A DNA stretch of 64,000 nt from the NCBI RefSeq assembly GCF_013185915.1, contig NZ_JAAZUH010000001.1, forward strand, positions 1,612,001-1,676,000, read 5' to 3'. The notes beneath the pieces were generated by a model. The model did no database searches. It saw nothing but the letters and a program-made list of their open reading frames with translations, and had not been told where the DNA came from. Of this stretch, positions 44,192 to 52,521 are shown in pieces (within the stretch, counting starts at the first letter, position 1; every line of letters begins with the position of its first letter). The translations under genes and the position numbers were made by a program. The stretch comes from Stenotrophomonas bentonitica (lineage in GTDB: Bacteria; Pseudomonadota; Gammaproteobacteria; Xanthomonadales; Xanthomonadaceae).

Positions 44192-45412
44192 CTAGTCGCC
44201 TGGCAGCGAGACAGGGAGTAACAAGATCGTCGTGAATCCGGCCAGCGGCGTGCCCAGCCAGCGCTGCGCGCGCCCACGCCCATGGCTGCGCACCGCGCCT
44301 TCTGCTTCAAGCACCGCCAGTTCGCGCTGCACGGTGCGCTGGCTTGCGCCCACCGCCAGCGCCAGTGCCGAGGTGGACCAGGCCGCGCCGTCGGCCAGCA
44401 GCGCTTCCAGTGCCGCCGGCTCGCCATCGCGCGGGGGTACCAGCACGGCCACGTCAATACCGGTCGGTGCGCACAACCGGTACCCGGTGTCGGTTGCTTC
44501 GATCTCCAGCAGATCCTGCAGCGCCGTGCGGACGCGCCCAATGTCCACGCGCAGGCGCGCGCGGTGGGTGTGGTCGCCGGCGCGGGTACGGAACACCCCT
44601 GCAATCAACAGGTCGCGATCCACGTCGCCCGGCCAGGCCTGGCCGAGCGCACGCAGCAGGGCGAACAGCAGCGGGCGGCGTGCCAGCGAGCGCCACTGCC
44701 CCGACTGCCAGACACCCCGCCGACAGCCGTCAATCACGCACGCAGGCGACGCGAGCAGGCGTTGTACGGCGGCCAGGTCCAGCGGCATTGCGGCGCCCTC
44801 CGCCAGCCTGCGTGCTGCGGGCTGCGCCAGCTGACTGCTCGCATGCGCGACTTCGGCCTGCAGTGCGGCGATGCCGGATGCCTGGGCCGCGTCGGCCGCC
44901 AGCAGCAACGCAGCCTGTGCCTGCGGCACCTGCAGTGCACAGGCCGCCAGCGCGGCATCGGTCAATGCGGCCATCGCCGCGAGCGCCGGTGCCTGCGCGC
45001 GTGCCCGTACCTGTGCCAACGCAGTGACCGCTTCCTGCGGGCGTCCCAGCAGCAGTGCGCGGCGCGCCAGGATCAACCACGCCTGCTGTGCGTTGTGCGG
45101 GTCACCGCGCGTCTGCAGGGCGAGTGCGGCTGCCAGTAAGGGCGTACTGGACCCGGCGAGGTCGCGCAGCGCCAGCGCCACTTCGGCCTCGGCCACTACA
45201 CAGCGCGCACGTGCCAGTACTTCCTCGCGACCAAAGCCCCGCTGGGCCTGGCGCAGCAGGTCGCGGGCCCGCTCCAGTTCGCCCAGCTGCGCCATGGCCA
45301 CGCCACGCAGCGCAAGCGCGGGTGGGTCGCCGCGCAGGGACACGTGCCCCAGCGCGGTGAGCACATCACCGGCGGCAAGGGCACGGGCGGCGGCGGTAAG
45401 CAGTGAATCCAT
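44192..45412 (-). CDS. TPR-like helical protein with winged-helix C-terminus
   Basis: A 406-residue putative regulator. Residues about 1-215 are Ala/Leu-rich paired helices (tetratricopeptide-like). Residues about 225-325 (VIDGCRRGVWQSGQWRSLAR, LLFALLRALGQAWPGDVDRD, RLRVDIGRVRTAL) look like an OmpR/SARP-type winged helix. The C-terminal 75 residues (LALAVGASQRTVQRELAVLEAEGAVRSHG) form a second HTH of the DeoR type. Two DNA-binding-looking modules on one helical scaffold is unusual. Likely a regulator of the propeller gene downstream or the secreted pair upstream; target not shown. Confidence 0.72.
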   Translation of the reverse strand: MDSLLTAAARALAAGDVLTALGHVSLRGDPPALALRGVAMAQLGELERARDLLRQAQRGFGREEVLARARCVVAEAEVALALRDLAGSSTPLLAAALALQTRGDPHNAQQAWLILARRALLLGRPQEAVTALAQVRARAQAPALAAMAALTDAALAACALQVPQAQAALLLAADAAQASGIAALQAEVAHASSQLAQPAARRLAEGAAMPLDLAAVQRLLASPACVIDGCRRGVWQSGQWRSLARRPLLFALLRALGQAWPGDVDRDLLIAGVFRTRAGDHTHRARLRVDIGRVRTALQDLLEIEATDTGYRLCAPTGIDVAVLVPPRDGEPAALEALLADGAAWSTSALALAVGASQRTVQRELAVLEAEGAVRSHGRGRAQRWLGTPLAGFTTILLLPVSLPGD

Positions 45413-45421
45413 GCCCGCAGG

Positions 45422-45931
45422 CTAACGCAGGCACTCGGCCAGTGCGTCGAACATCGTCTTGCTGGTGCCCGGCAGCGACTGGAACAGCGGCTGTGGCCCA
45501 TCGAGCGACGCCAGCAGCGCCCCCACCGAGGTCCGTGCACCGAGCGGGAAGCGGCACAGCCAGGTCGGTTGCCGGTGCAGTAGTGCGCCACTGACCGGAT
45601 CGACTTCGATCTCACTGGCCGCAAACGCCCAGCCACACGCACTCACCCTGCCACTGGCCTTCTCGACCGAGCAGCGCAGCTTCATCGGCGCGTAGTCGGT
45701 GAACTCGCCTTCGCAGAACGTGTCCGGGCAGACGTCGTCGAAGGCGCTTTCCAGACGGCGGCGCAGGTCGCGGAACGCGGACCAGTTCGCCTGCGGCGTG
45801 GGGTAGTCGACCAGGTCGACGTGCAACGGCGGGGCAACCTGCGCGGCCTGCGCCGGCGCTTCCGCGGCAGGCAGAACGGCCAGCGCAGCGGCCAGCAGGG
45901 GAATATGGACCAGCGGTAGATAGGCGGTCAT
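45422..45931 (-). CDS. Secreted six-cysteine protein, copy A
   Basis: A 169-residue protein with a signal peptide (IPLLAAALAVLPAAEAPAQA). The mature part carries six Cys in the pattern CPDTFCEG, LRCSV, SACGW, WLCRF and ECL at the C-terminus. The same six positions recur in the adjacent gene at 45954, so the two are tandem paralogs. No known family is recognised; three disulfides in the periplasm or outside are likely. It lies 9 bp upstream of the TPR/winged-helix gene in the same direction. Confidence 0.75.
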   Translation of the reverse strand: MTAYLPLVHIPLLAAALAVLPAAEAPAQAAQVAPPLHVDLVDYPTPQANWSAFRDLRRRLESAFDDVCPDTFCEGEFTDYAPMKLRCSVEKASGRVSACGWAFAASEIEVDPVSGALLHRQPTWLCRFPLGARTSVGALLASLDGPQPLFQSLPGTSKTMFDALAECLR

Positions 45932-45953
45932 GGCGGTTCTCCTTGGCGGGGGA

Positions 45954-46481
45954 TCAGGACAGGCAGCGGCGCAGCACGTCGAACAGCGAGACCTGCCCGC
46001 CAGGCAGGCGGTTGAACAGGTAGCCGGAGCTGTCCGGCTGCAGCGTGCCCATATGGGAAAGGAAGTCTTCGGCCGACAGCGCGTACGGCAGCGGCAGCGG
46101 GCAGTACCACTGGCTCAGTTCGGTACGCACCGCGCCGGTGCCCGGGTGCACCCAGGTCTGGCTGGCCACCACGGCATAGCGGCAGGTGTGGATCCGGTCC
46201 TGGCGGGTGTCGACCACGCAGTCCAGCCGCAGCGGACGGTAGTTGCCGATACGCCCGGCACAGAACGCGTCGGGACAGGCGTCGGTGAACTCGTCGGCCA
46301 GCCAGCGGTCGAGCTCCCGGTAGGCAGTGTCGTCGGGCGTCTCGCCGGGCGCGAGACGGTCGGCCAGGTCGATGTAACGCGGCGGGCCGGCCATCCCTTG
46401 GGCCGACGCGCCCAACGGGAGGGCCAGCAGGGCGGCGGACAGGGGGAGCAGATGGCGGAAACAGGCGGTGCGCAGGGTCAT
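45954..46481 (-). CDS. Secreted six-cysteine protein, copy B
   Basis: A 175-residue paralog of the 45422 gene, 22 bp upstream of it. Signal peptide LPLSAALLALPLGASAQG. Shared positions: CPDAFCAG, LDCVV, HTCRY, WYCPL, and C-terminal RRCLS, plus matching AS-x-V-P-x-TG and PG-x-x-FD segments. Overall identity between copies looks modest, so duplication is not recent. Function unknown; the pair is first in a likely operon with the regulator and propeller genes. Confidence 0.75.
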   Translation of the reverse strand: MTLRTACFRHLLPLSAALLALPLGASAQGMAGPPRYIDLADRLAPGETPDDTAYRELDRWLADEFTDACPDAFCAGRIGNYRPLRLDCVVDTRQDRIHTCRYAVVASQTWVHPGTGAVRTELSQWYCPLPLPYALSAEDFLSHMGTLQPDSSGYLFNRLPGGQVSLFDVLRRCLS

Positions 46482-46665
46482 GGTCGGGCTCCGTGGAAGG
46501 AGCTCTACCGTGCGCCGGCCCGGGCGCCGGGAGGATCAGGCGGGTGCGCGGGCGAGGGTCGGCCCATGCCGCAACGAACAGTCGGCCACGCCCCACCTGC
46601 ACGGAGGACGGCAAAGGCATAAAATGGGAGGTCTTATCGCGCCATCCCCCCTCTCGGAGCACACC

Positions 46666-47202
46666 ATGGGTCTGGAACTCGTCTCGCCCGGCAAGAACCC
46701 GCCGGAAGAAATCAACGTCATCATCGAGATCCCGAAGGACTCGGAACCGGTCAAGTACGAAGTGGACAAGGAAACCGGCGCGATCTTCGTCGACCGCATC
46801 CTCTCCACCCCGATGCGCTATCCGTGCAACTACGGCTACGTGCCGAGCACCCTGTGCGGCGACGGCGACCCGGCCGACGTGCTGGTGGTGCTGCCGCTGC
46901 CGCTGATCCCGGGTTCGGTGGTGCGCTGCCGTCCGGTCGGCGTGCTGAAGATGAGCGATGAAGCCGGCAGCGATGAAAAGATCCTGGCGGTGCCGGTGTC
47001 CAAGGTGTTCAGCGGCTATGCGCACGTGGAAGACATCGAACAGGTGTCCAGCCACTGGCTGGAGCGCATCGGCCACTTCTTCGAGCACTACAAGGACCTG
47101 GAAAAGGGCAAGTGGGTCAAGCTGGATGGCTGGGGCGGCGCCGCCGAAGCCAAGCAGATCCTGGTCGAAGCGCACCAGCGCTACCTGTCCAGCGCCAGCT
47201 GA
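46666..47202 (+). CDS. ppa: Inorganic pyrophosphatase
   Basis: Family I soluble pyrophosphatase (178 residues). EINVIIEIPKDSEPVKYEVDKE, YPCNYGYVPSTLCGDGDPADVLV (metal-binding Asp cluster) and HVEDIEQVSSHW are hallmarks. It removes PPi from biosynthesis, in competition with the PPi-using pfp and hppA nearby. A possible -10 TAAAAT lies at 46620-46625 with a weak -35. The start MGLELVSPGKN is conventional. Confidence 0.96.
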   Translation: MGLELVSPGKNPPEEINVIIEIPKDSEPVKYEVDKETGAIFVDRILSTPMRYPCNYGYVPSTLCGDGDPADVLVVLPLPLIPGSVVRCRPVGVLKMSDEAGSDEKILAVPVSKVFSGYAHVEDIEQVSSHWLERIGHFFEHYKDLEKGKWVKLDGWGGAAEAKQILVEAHQRYLSSAS

Positions 47203-47217
47203 GACTGAATGAGCCCC

Positions 47218-47336
47218 GCTCCGGCGCCTGCCGCCGGAGCGACGCCCATCACGTTTTTACGCTGTGGCACATCACAGTTTGTGCCGGATTGGGTACATTG
47301 CGACTTCTACACCGTCCACGGTGGGTTTCACCGTGG
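47218..47336 (+). promoter_or_regulatory. Hairpins and possible promoter ahead of the HDOD gene
   Basis: GCTCCGGCG/CGCCGGAGC (47218-47240) is a stem after ppa without a T-run. GGCACA/TGTGCC (47266-47285) forms an inverted repeat, followed by a candidate -10 TACATT (47294-47299). CCACGGTG-GGTTT-CACCGTGG (47316-47336) is a perfect 8-bp hairpin 6 bp before the AGGGG ribosome-binding site of the next gene and could affect its translation. Confidence 0.4.
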
Positions 47337-47355
47337 TCACCCAGGGGATTGTGTC

Positions 47356-48477
47356 GTGCGTATTCTGTTAGTTGGGGACGAAGCCAGCCTGTCGGCTGAG
47401 CTGTTGGATTTCATTGCCGATCTTGGGGAAGAGTGGCAGCCGTTGACCGCCGCCGATGGCCAGACGGCCATGAGCATCGTGTCGGCCTCGCCGGTCGATG
47501 CGGTCATTGCCTGCCCCACCCTGCCCGATCTCACCGCGACCACGCTGCTGGGCCAGATCCGGACGCTGCGTCCGGAGACGATCCGCATCGCGCTGGTTGA
47601 AGCGCCGCAGGGCAACCGGCCGCCGCCGGCGCGCCTGATCGGCGTGGCCCACCGTTTCCTGCCGTTGCCGCTGGCGCCGGAAGTGCTGCTTGAAGCGCTG
47701 ACCAGCCTGGAAGAGCTGCGCGAGCTGCTCGACAGCGAACGCCTGCGCAGCGCCATCGGCCGCATCGAAAAACTGCCGTCGCCCCCGCACCTGTACCTGA
47801 GCCTGACCCAGGCGTTGGAGCACGACGACGACACCGACACCGCCGACGTGGCCAAGCTGGTCTCGGCCGACCCGGCGATTGCGGCCAAGGTGCTGCAGCT
47901 GTCGAACTCGGCCTTCTTCAACAGCGGGCGGACCATTTCCGACCTGCGCAGCGCGGTGACCCGGCTGGGCCTGGCCACGCTGCGCGACCTGGTGCTGGCC
48001 AGTGAAGTGTTTTCGGCGTCGGCGTTGTCCGGTGCCGAGCGCAATGCGCTGCAGCAGCGCGCGCTGCTGGCGTCGCGGCTGGCGGCCAAGCTGCTGCCGG
48101 AATCCAGTGCCGAACTGGGCGCCACTGCAGCGCTGCTGGCCGACATCGGCCTGCTGCTGCCGGGCGTGCGCAACGAACGCACCGAGCCGGCCAGCGACGC
48201 CGACCCGCGTCCGGGCCACAGCGAAGCCGGTGCGTACCTGCTGGGCCTGTGGGGCCTGCCGATGCCGATCATCGAGGCGGTGGCGTTCCATCTGCAGCCG
48301 CAGCGTTCGAACACGCGCAGCTTCTGGGTGACCGGTGCGGTGCACGTGGCGCTGGCGCTGGTCAACGGCGAGCCGGTGGACGAGGAGTACCTGCAGCGTG
48401 CGGGCGTACTGGGCAAGTTGCCGCAGTGGCGCGACCATGCCAATGGGTTGATGGGATTGGCGACCGCCGACGCCTGA
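47356..48477 (+). CDS. Degenerate receiver plus HDOD domain protein
   Basis: A 373-residue signalling protein. Residues about 1-125 form a receiver-like domain (VRILLVGDEASLSAELLDFI), but where the phospho-acceptor Asp belongs the sequence is VDAVIACPTLPD, with C53 in its place, and the acidic pocket is reduced to one Asp. Residues about 140-330 are an HDOD domain (LPSPPHLYLSL, SADPAIAAKVLQLSNSAFFN), a non-catalytic relative of HD phosphohydrolases used in bacterial signalling. The start is GTG at 47356, 9 bases after AGGGG; the open frame reaches back to 47209, but that would lengthen the receiver beyond normal. Ends in a strong terminator. Confidence 0.85.
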   Translation: MRILLVGDEASLSAELLDFIADLGEEWQPLTAADGQTAMSIVSASPVDAVIACPTLPDLTATTLLGQIRTLRPETIRIALVEAPQGNRPPPARLIGVAHRFLPLPLAPEVLLEALTSLEELRELLDSERLRSAIGRIEKLPSPPHLYLSLTQALEHDDDTDTADVAKLVSADPAIAAKVLQLSNSAFFNSGRTISDLRSAVTRLGLATLRDLVLASEVFSASALSGAERNALQQRALLASRLAAKLLPESSAELGATAALLADIGLLLPGVRNERTEPASDADPRPGHSEAGAYLLGLWGLPMPIIEAVAFHLQPQRSNTRSFWVTGAVHVALALVNGEPVDEEYLQRAGVLGKLPQWRDHANGLMGLATADA

Positions 48478-48503
48478 TATCGGATTTGCGTGGAGCCGAA
48501 AAG

Positions 48504-48530
48504 CCGACCTTTCCAGGTCGGTTTTTTTTT
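48504..48530 (+). terminator. Intrinsic terminator after the HDOD gene
   Basis: CCGACCT (48504-48510), loop TTCC, AGGTCGG (48515-48521), then nine T. A textbook Rho-independent terminator. Confidence 0.92.
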
Positions 48531-48548
48531 CCTGCGTTGCGGGCAAAG

Positions 48549-48578
48549 AAAGAGGGCGGCCCTTGCGGGCCGCCCTCT
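48549..48578 (-). terminator. Intrinsic terminator after the second TonB receptor
   Basis: AGAGGGCGGCCC (48551-48562) pairs with GGGCCGCCCTCT (48567-48578) around a 4-base loop; on the minus strand TTTCTTTG follows. It lies 26 bp past the receptor stop. Confidence 0.85.
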
Positions 48579-48604
48579 CTTTATTGCACCAGTGGTTCGA
48601 TGGA

Positions 48605-51448
48605 TCAGAACTTCTGGGTGTACTTCATGTACAGGAAGCGGCCGATATCGAAACCGCCGTAGTAGGCGAAGCTCGAGTTCTGCTGCGAGTACATCAGCGG
48701 ACCCTTGTGGTCGAACACGTTGTTCGCGCCCAGGGCGATGGTGGCATCCCACGGTGCCTTCCAGCTGACCTGCAGGTCGTGGAAGGTGTTGGAGCCAGTC
48801 TTGCGCAGCGGAGCGGTCTCGCCGTAAGCGATGCGGTCCGGATCGGTGCAGCCGATCGCGATGCAGTCTTCGTTGAGGCCCGAGTAGTAGCGCGCGGTGT
48901 AGTTGACACCGAAGTCACCCAGCGCCCAGTTGACGTTCAGGTTCGAACGCACGCGGAACAGGGCATCCTGCGCCACGCGGCCGATCATGATGTCCTGGCC
49001 CTCAGCGTTCTGCGCCGATTCGTCGTACTTGGACAGGTAGCTGGTCTGCCAGTCGATGCTGAACTGACCGATGCTCAGTTCCGGCAGGCGGTACTTGATG
49101 CCCAGGTCGTAACCTTCGGTGTCCATCTTGCCGAGGTTGGCGGTGCCGTAGGTGATGGCGCTGATGTGGCCATCGGCGGCACGGGTCACGCTGCCGCAAC
49201 GGCTTGCATCGCCCAGCACGTAGCAGTCACGCAGGATGCGATCGACGGAGTCGTCGATGATCATGTTGCTGATTTCGTAGCGGTACCAATCCAGCGAGAC
49301 GTCCAGGCCCTGCACCCAACGCGGGCTCCAGACCAGACCCACGGTCTTGCTCTTCGAGGTTTCCGGCGACAGGTTCGGGTTGGCACCCGAGATGAACTGG
49401 TCACCCGACTGGCACGGCGTGGTCGAGCACGGGACGTTGCCCTGGCCCAGCTGCACGTAGTCAGCCGGAGCGCCACCGGCCAGGCAGGCGGCATTGCCGG
49501 CCACGCTGCCCGAAACGCCCACGGCGCACGGATCGGTGTAACGCTCGAAGCTCGAGCTCAGGCCGCCGTAGAGGTCGGCGATGGTCGGAGCGCGGAAGCC
49601 CTCGGCGTAGGTGCCGCGGACCAGCAGCTCGTCCATCGGACGCCAGGTCAGACCGAACTTGCTGTTGGTGGTGCCACCGAAGTTGCTGTAGTCCGAGTAA
49701 CGGCTGGCAACGTTCAGGGTCAGTTCCTTGGCGAACGCCATGTCGGCCAGGATCGGCACGTTCAGTTCGAGGTAGACCTCGTTCAGATCGTACTCACCCT
49801 GGGTCGGCTTCTGGCCCAGACCGGTGGACATGCCCGACTGCGCGAAGGCGTCCGGCACGTAGGTGCCTTCTTCCTTGCGGTGCTCCACGCCCACGGCGAA
49901 GCCGAGGTCGCCGGCCGGCAGGGTCACGATGGAACCGGCCAGGTTGGCGGTGAAGCTGGTGGTCTTGGTTACACCACGGGTGGTGTAGGTCGGGAACAGG
50001 AAGTCCTGCAGTTCCGGGTCAGCCAGCGAACCCTGGCCTGCAACGCCGTACGGCAGCAGCGGGTTCCACGGACGGCAGTCGCCCAGCGCGATCGGGTTGG
50101 CAGCGGTACCGCACTGTGCCACGCCCTGCGCGTTGATGAAGGAAGCACCCAGGGCCTGCTCGGAACCGATCAGGCTCATGTCGCCGCGCTGGGTCTTGAT
50201 CGACTCATTGCGGTTCCACAGCGCGCCGACGTCCCAATCGAAGGTCTTGTCGGCCAGTTCGAAGTAGCCGCTGATGGTCGGCGCGAAGCGCAGGGTCTTC
50301 AGCTGGCTGTCGGTGGTACGCGGCACTTCCCACAGGCGGCGACGGAAGCTGACGTCCTGGCCGACCGGGTTGAAGGCGCTGTCAGCGGCCAGCGGAGTCT
50401 CGAACGAAGACGACTGGTACGGGTAACCGGCAATCTGCTGGAACGTGTTGCGCTCGTTGTAGAGCACATCGGTGTTCAGGCTGATGGTGTCGGTGAAGTC
50501 GTAGGTGCCGTTGACGTACAGCGACTTGCGCTCGACGCCGGTCAGCAGGCTCATCTGCTGGTTGGAGTTGGCGTACTCCTCGGCAGTGAGGGTGTGGTAG
50601 TCGTTCGGGTTGTTCGGGTTGCCACCGGCGTTGAGGGTCTTCCACACGGCGGTCTTGGAGTCGGCGCAGTTCACCTGCAGCGGGTTGCACCAGCTGCCGT
50701 ACTGGCTGATCGGGCTGCCGTCGGCAGCGACCGAGTTCGGACCACGGCCGCCATCACGGCTGTACCAGCGGTCCTTGGCCCACACCGGATCCTGCTTGGC
50801 GTATTCGGCCGACAGGGTCAGGCTGCCGCGCTCGCCGGTAGCACCCAGGGTCATCGAGTACTGCTGGTTCTGGCCATCGCCCTGGTCGTACTGGCCGATG
50901 TAGACGTTGGCTTCGCCGCCGTCGAAGTTCTTGCGGGTGATCACGTTGACCACGCCGGCAATGGCGTCGGAGCCGTAGATCGAGGAAGCGCCGTCCTTCA
51001 GGACTTCAATGCGCTCGACCGCCGACATCGGGATCTGGCTCAGATCCTGGTAGCCGGCCGTGGTGGCGCCCAGGCGCTTGCCGTTCATCAGCACCAGGGT
51101 GCGCTGGGCGCCCAGGTTGCGGATGTCGACGTAGTAGCCGCCCACGTTCTCGCCCGAGGACAGCGAGTCCGAACGCGAGATGGCCGGCGAGCCGGCCGAG
51201 GTCAGGTTGTTCAGCACGTCTGCGACGTTCGAGAAGCCCTGCTTTTCCAGGGTTTCGCGGGTCATCGTCAGGATCGGCTGCTGGGTCTCCATGTTGGCGC
51301 CGCGAATACGCGAGCCGGTGACCGAGATGCGATCGAGGTCAGTGGTGCCGGAGGCTGCTTCCTGTGCCGAAGCGAAGCTCGGCACGAGCGCCAGCGCAAT
51401 ACCGGCCGGCAGGAGGCCGAGCCGCACTGCGGGAGTACGAAAATTCAT
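48605..51448 (-). CDS. TonB-dependent receptor (large, cysteine-containing loops)
   Basis: A 947-residue outer-membrane receptor. Signal peptide LGLLPAGIALALVPSFASAQ; TonB-box-like region DLDRISVTGSRIRG; plug with MTRETLEKQGFSNVADVLNN, IRNLGAQRTLVLMNGKRLG and ASSIYGSDAIAGVVNVITR; a long barrel ending LYMKYTQKF. It has no STN domain. It belongs to the Xanthomonadaceae expansion of carbohydrate/peptide receptors; substrate unknown. The ATG at 51448 has a GGAGAG site; the earlier TTG in frame is not used. It lies 68 bp after an AraC regulator gene in the same direction, which may control it. Confidence 0.92.
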   Translation of the reverse strand: MNFRTPAVRLGLLPAGIALALVPSFASAQEAASGTTDLDRISVTGSRIRGANMETQQPILTMTRETLEKQGFSNVADVLNNLTSAGSPAISRSDSLSSGENVGGYYVDIRNLGAQRTLVLMNGKRLGATTAGYQDLSQIPMSAVERIEVLKDGASSIYGSDAIAGVVNVITRKNFDGGEANVYIGQYDQGDGQNQQYSMTLGATGERGSLTLSAEYAKQDPVWAKDRWYSRDGGRGPNSVAADGSPISQYGSWCNPLQVNCADSKTAVWKTLNAGGNPNNPNDYHTLTAEEYANSNQQMSLLTGVERKSLYVNGTYDFTDTISLNTDVLYNERNTFQQIAGYPYQSSSFETPLAADSAFNPVGQDVSFRRRLWEVPRTTDSQLKTLRFAPTISGYFELADKTFDWDVGALWNRNESIKTQRGDMSLIGSEQALGASFINAQGVAQCGTAANPIALGDCRPWNPLLPYGVAGQGSLADPELQDFLFPTYTTRGVTKTTSFTANLAGSIVTLPAGDLGFAVGVEHRKEEGTYVPDAFAQSGMSTGLGQKPTQGEYDLNEVYLELNVPILADMAFAKELTLNVASRYSDYSNFGGTTNSKFGLTWRPMDELLVRGTYAEGFRAPTIADLYGGLSSSFERYTDPCAVGVSGSVAGNAACLAGGAPADYVQLGQGNVPCSTTPCQSGDQFISGANPNLSPETSKSKTVGLVWSPRWVQGLDVSLDWYRYEISNMIIDDSVDRILRDCYVLGDASRCGSVTRAADGHISAITYGTANLGKMDTEGYDLGIKYRLPELSIGQFSIDWQTSYLSKYDESAQNAEGQDIMIGRVAQDALFRVRSNLNVNWALGDFGVNYTARYYSGLNEDCIAIGCTDPDRIAYGETAPLRKTGSNTFHDLQVSWKAPWDATIALGANNVFDHKGPLMYSQQNSSFAYYGGFDIGRFLYMKYTQKF

Positions 51449-51516
51449 CAATCTCTCCAAGGTACGTTAGTAGCGTGTTAAACCGCCTCGGAAAGTTACG
51501 ATTGCGTTACCGTTAA

Positions 51517-52398
51517 TTATTTGCGCGATGCCACCGGACTGTTTGCCGACTTTGGCGGAAGCGATCCACCGGTCTGGCGGAAGCCCGACGCAGACTGGCC
51601 ATAACGGGCGCGGAACGCACGCGCGAAGCTGCAGCAGTTGTCGAAACCGCTGGCCGCTGCGACTTCTCCGATCATCATGTCGGTGTCGCGCAGCAGGTCC
51701 GCGGCGCGTTCCAGGCGAAGACGCGCCGACAGCGACTGCGGGCTTTCTTCGTACAGGCTCTGGAAGGTTTTGGACAGGTACCAGCTGGAGAAGTTGGTCA
51801 GCTCGGCCAGTTCGCCGATGCGCACCACGCGGTGGCTGTTGCCTTCCAGGTACAGGCGCGCACGCTGCATGCGCCCGAACACCTGGCGCTTGCGGATGCG
51901 CGAACGGCCGGGGCAACGCTGCACGCCGGTGGCCATGCCACGCTGCATCGCGGCCAGGTGCAGCAGCACCGGACGTAGTGCCTGCGCCGGCTGGCCGCTG
52001 GCCAGTGCGTCGCGCCACAGGCGCAGGGCCACCCGCACTTCGCTGCGCGACATGCTGCCGCGACCTGCGTACAGGCTGCAGTCGGCGAGTTCGCCCAGTG
52101 CACGCAGCGCGTCCGGGGTCAGGCTCAGGCCGATGCACAGGCCATCGCGGCCGGCCTGGATCATCGGCTTGGACTCTCTCTCGAACGCAATCCATTCGCG
52201 CTGGCGCAGGCGGAAGCGGCCCTCCTTGGATTCGACCCAAGCGCTGCCACGCAGCTGCATCCACACGGTGAACGTGGTGCCGGCGGTCTGCAGGCTGCCC
52301 AGCCGGGCGACACCGAGACAGGTCGGCAGCGGACCGTCGTCGACGATCTTGTCCAGGGAGAGCGATTGGCCGCGATCGGCCAGGGAAAGCTGACGCAT
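51517..52398 (-). CDS. AraC family transcriptional regulator
   Basis: A 293-residue AraC/XylS regulator. The C-terminal DNA-binding part has the two HTHs: RIGELAELTNFSSWYLSKTF and MMIGEVAAASGFDNCCSFARAFRARYG. The N-terminal ~180 residues are a cupin-type sensor (VWMQLRGSAWVESKEGRFRL) with an inserted helical stretch. Ligand unknown. MRQLSLADRGQ (52398) is preferred to a GTG three codons earlier. Its neighbours are a TonB receptor downstream and a CadC-like membrane regulator upstream, all in one direction. Confidence 0.9.
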   Translation of the reverse strand: MRQLSLADRGQSLSLDKIVDDGPLPTCLGVARLGSLQTAGTTFTVWMQLRGSAWVESKEGRFRLRQREWIAFERESKPMIQAGRDGLCIGLSLTPDALRALGELADCSLYAGRGSMSRSEVRVALRLWRDALASGQPAQALRPVLLHLAAMQRGMATGVQRCPGRSRIRKRQVFGRMQRARLYLEGNSHRVVRIGELAELTNFSSWYLSKTFQSLYEESPQSLSARLRLERAADLLRDTDMMIGEVAAASGFDNCCSFARAFRARYGQSASGFRQTGGSLPPKSANSPVASRK

Positions 52399-52521
52399 GA
52401 CGTACACCGGGGTTTGCCGTAACAGGGCTCCCGTTTTGCCAAATCAGGTCAACTGCGTCAGGACGATTCGACGAGATTGATCCGAATTCGTCACGATGCC
52501 ATCACGAAGAAAGTACGACGA

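Noticed and set aside
47263..47277. TGTGGCACATCACA as a CRP/Clp site
   Set aside because: Half-site spacing is two bases short of the TGTGA-N6-TCACA pattern.
49360..49395. NPNL and FRAP motifs in the second TonB receptor as signs of heme transport
   Set aside because: Both short motifs occur in many receptors with other substrates and the gene has no heme-related neighbour.
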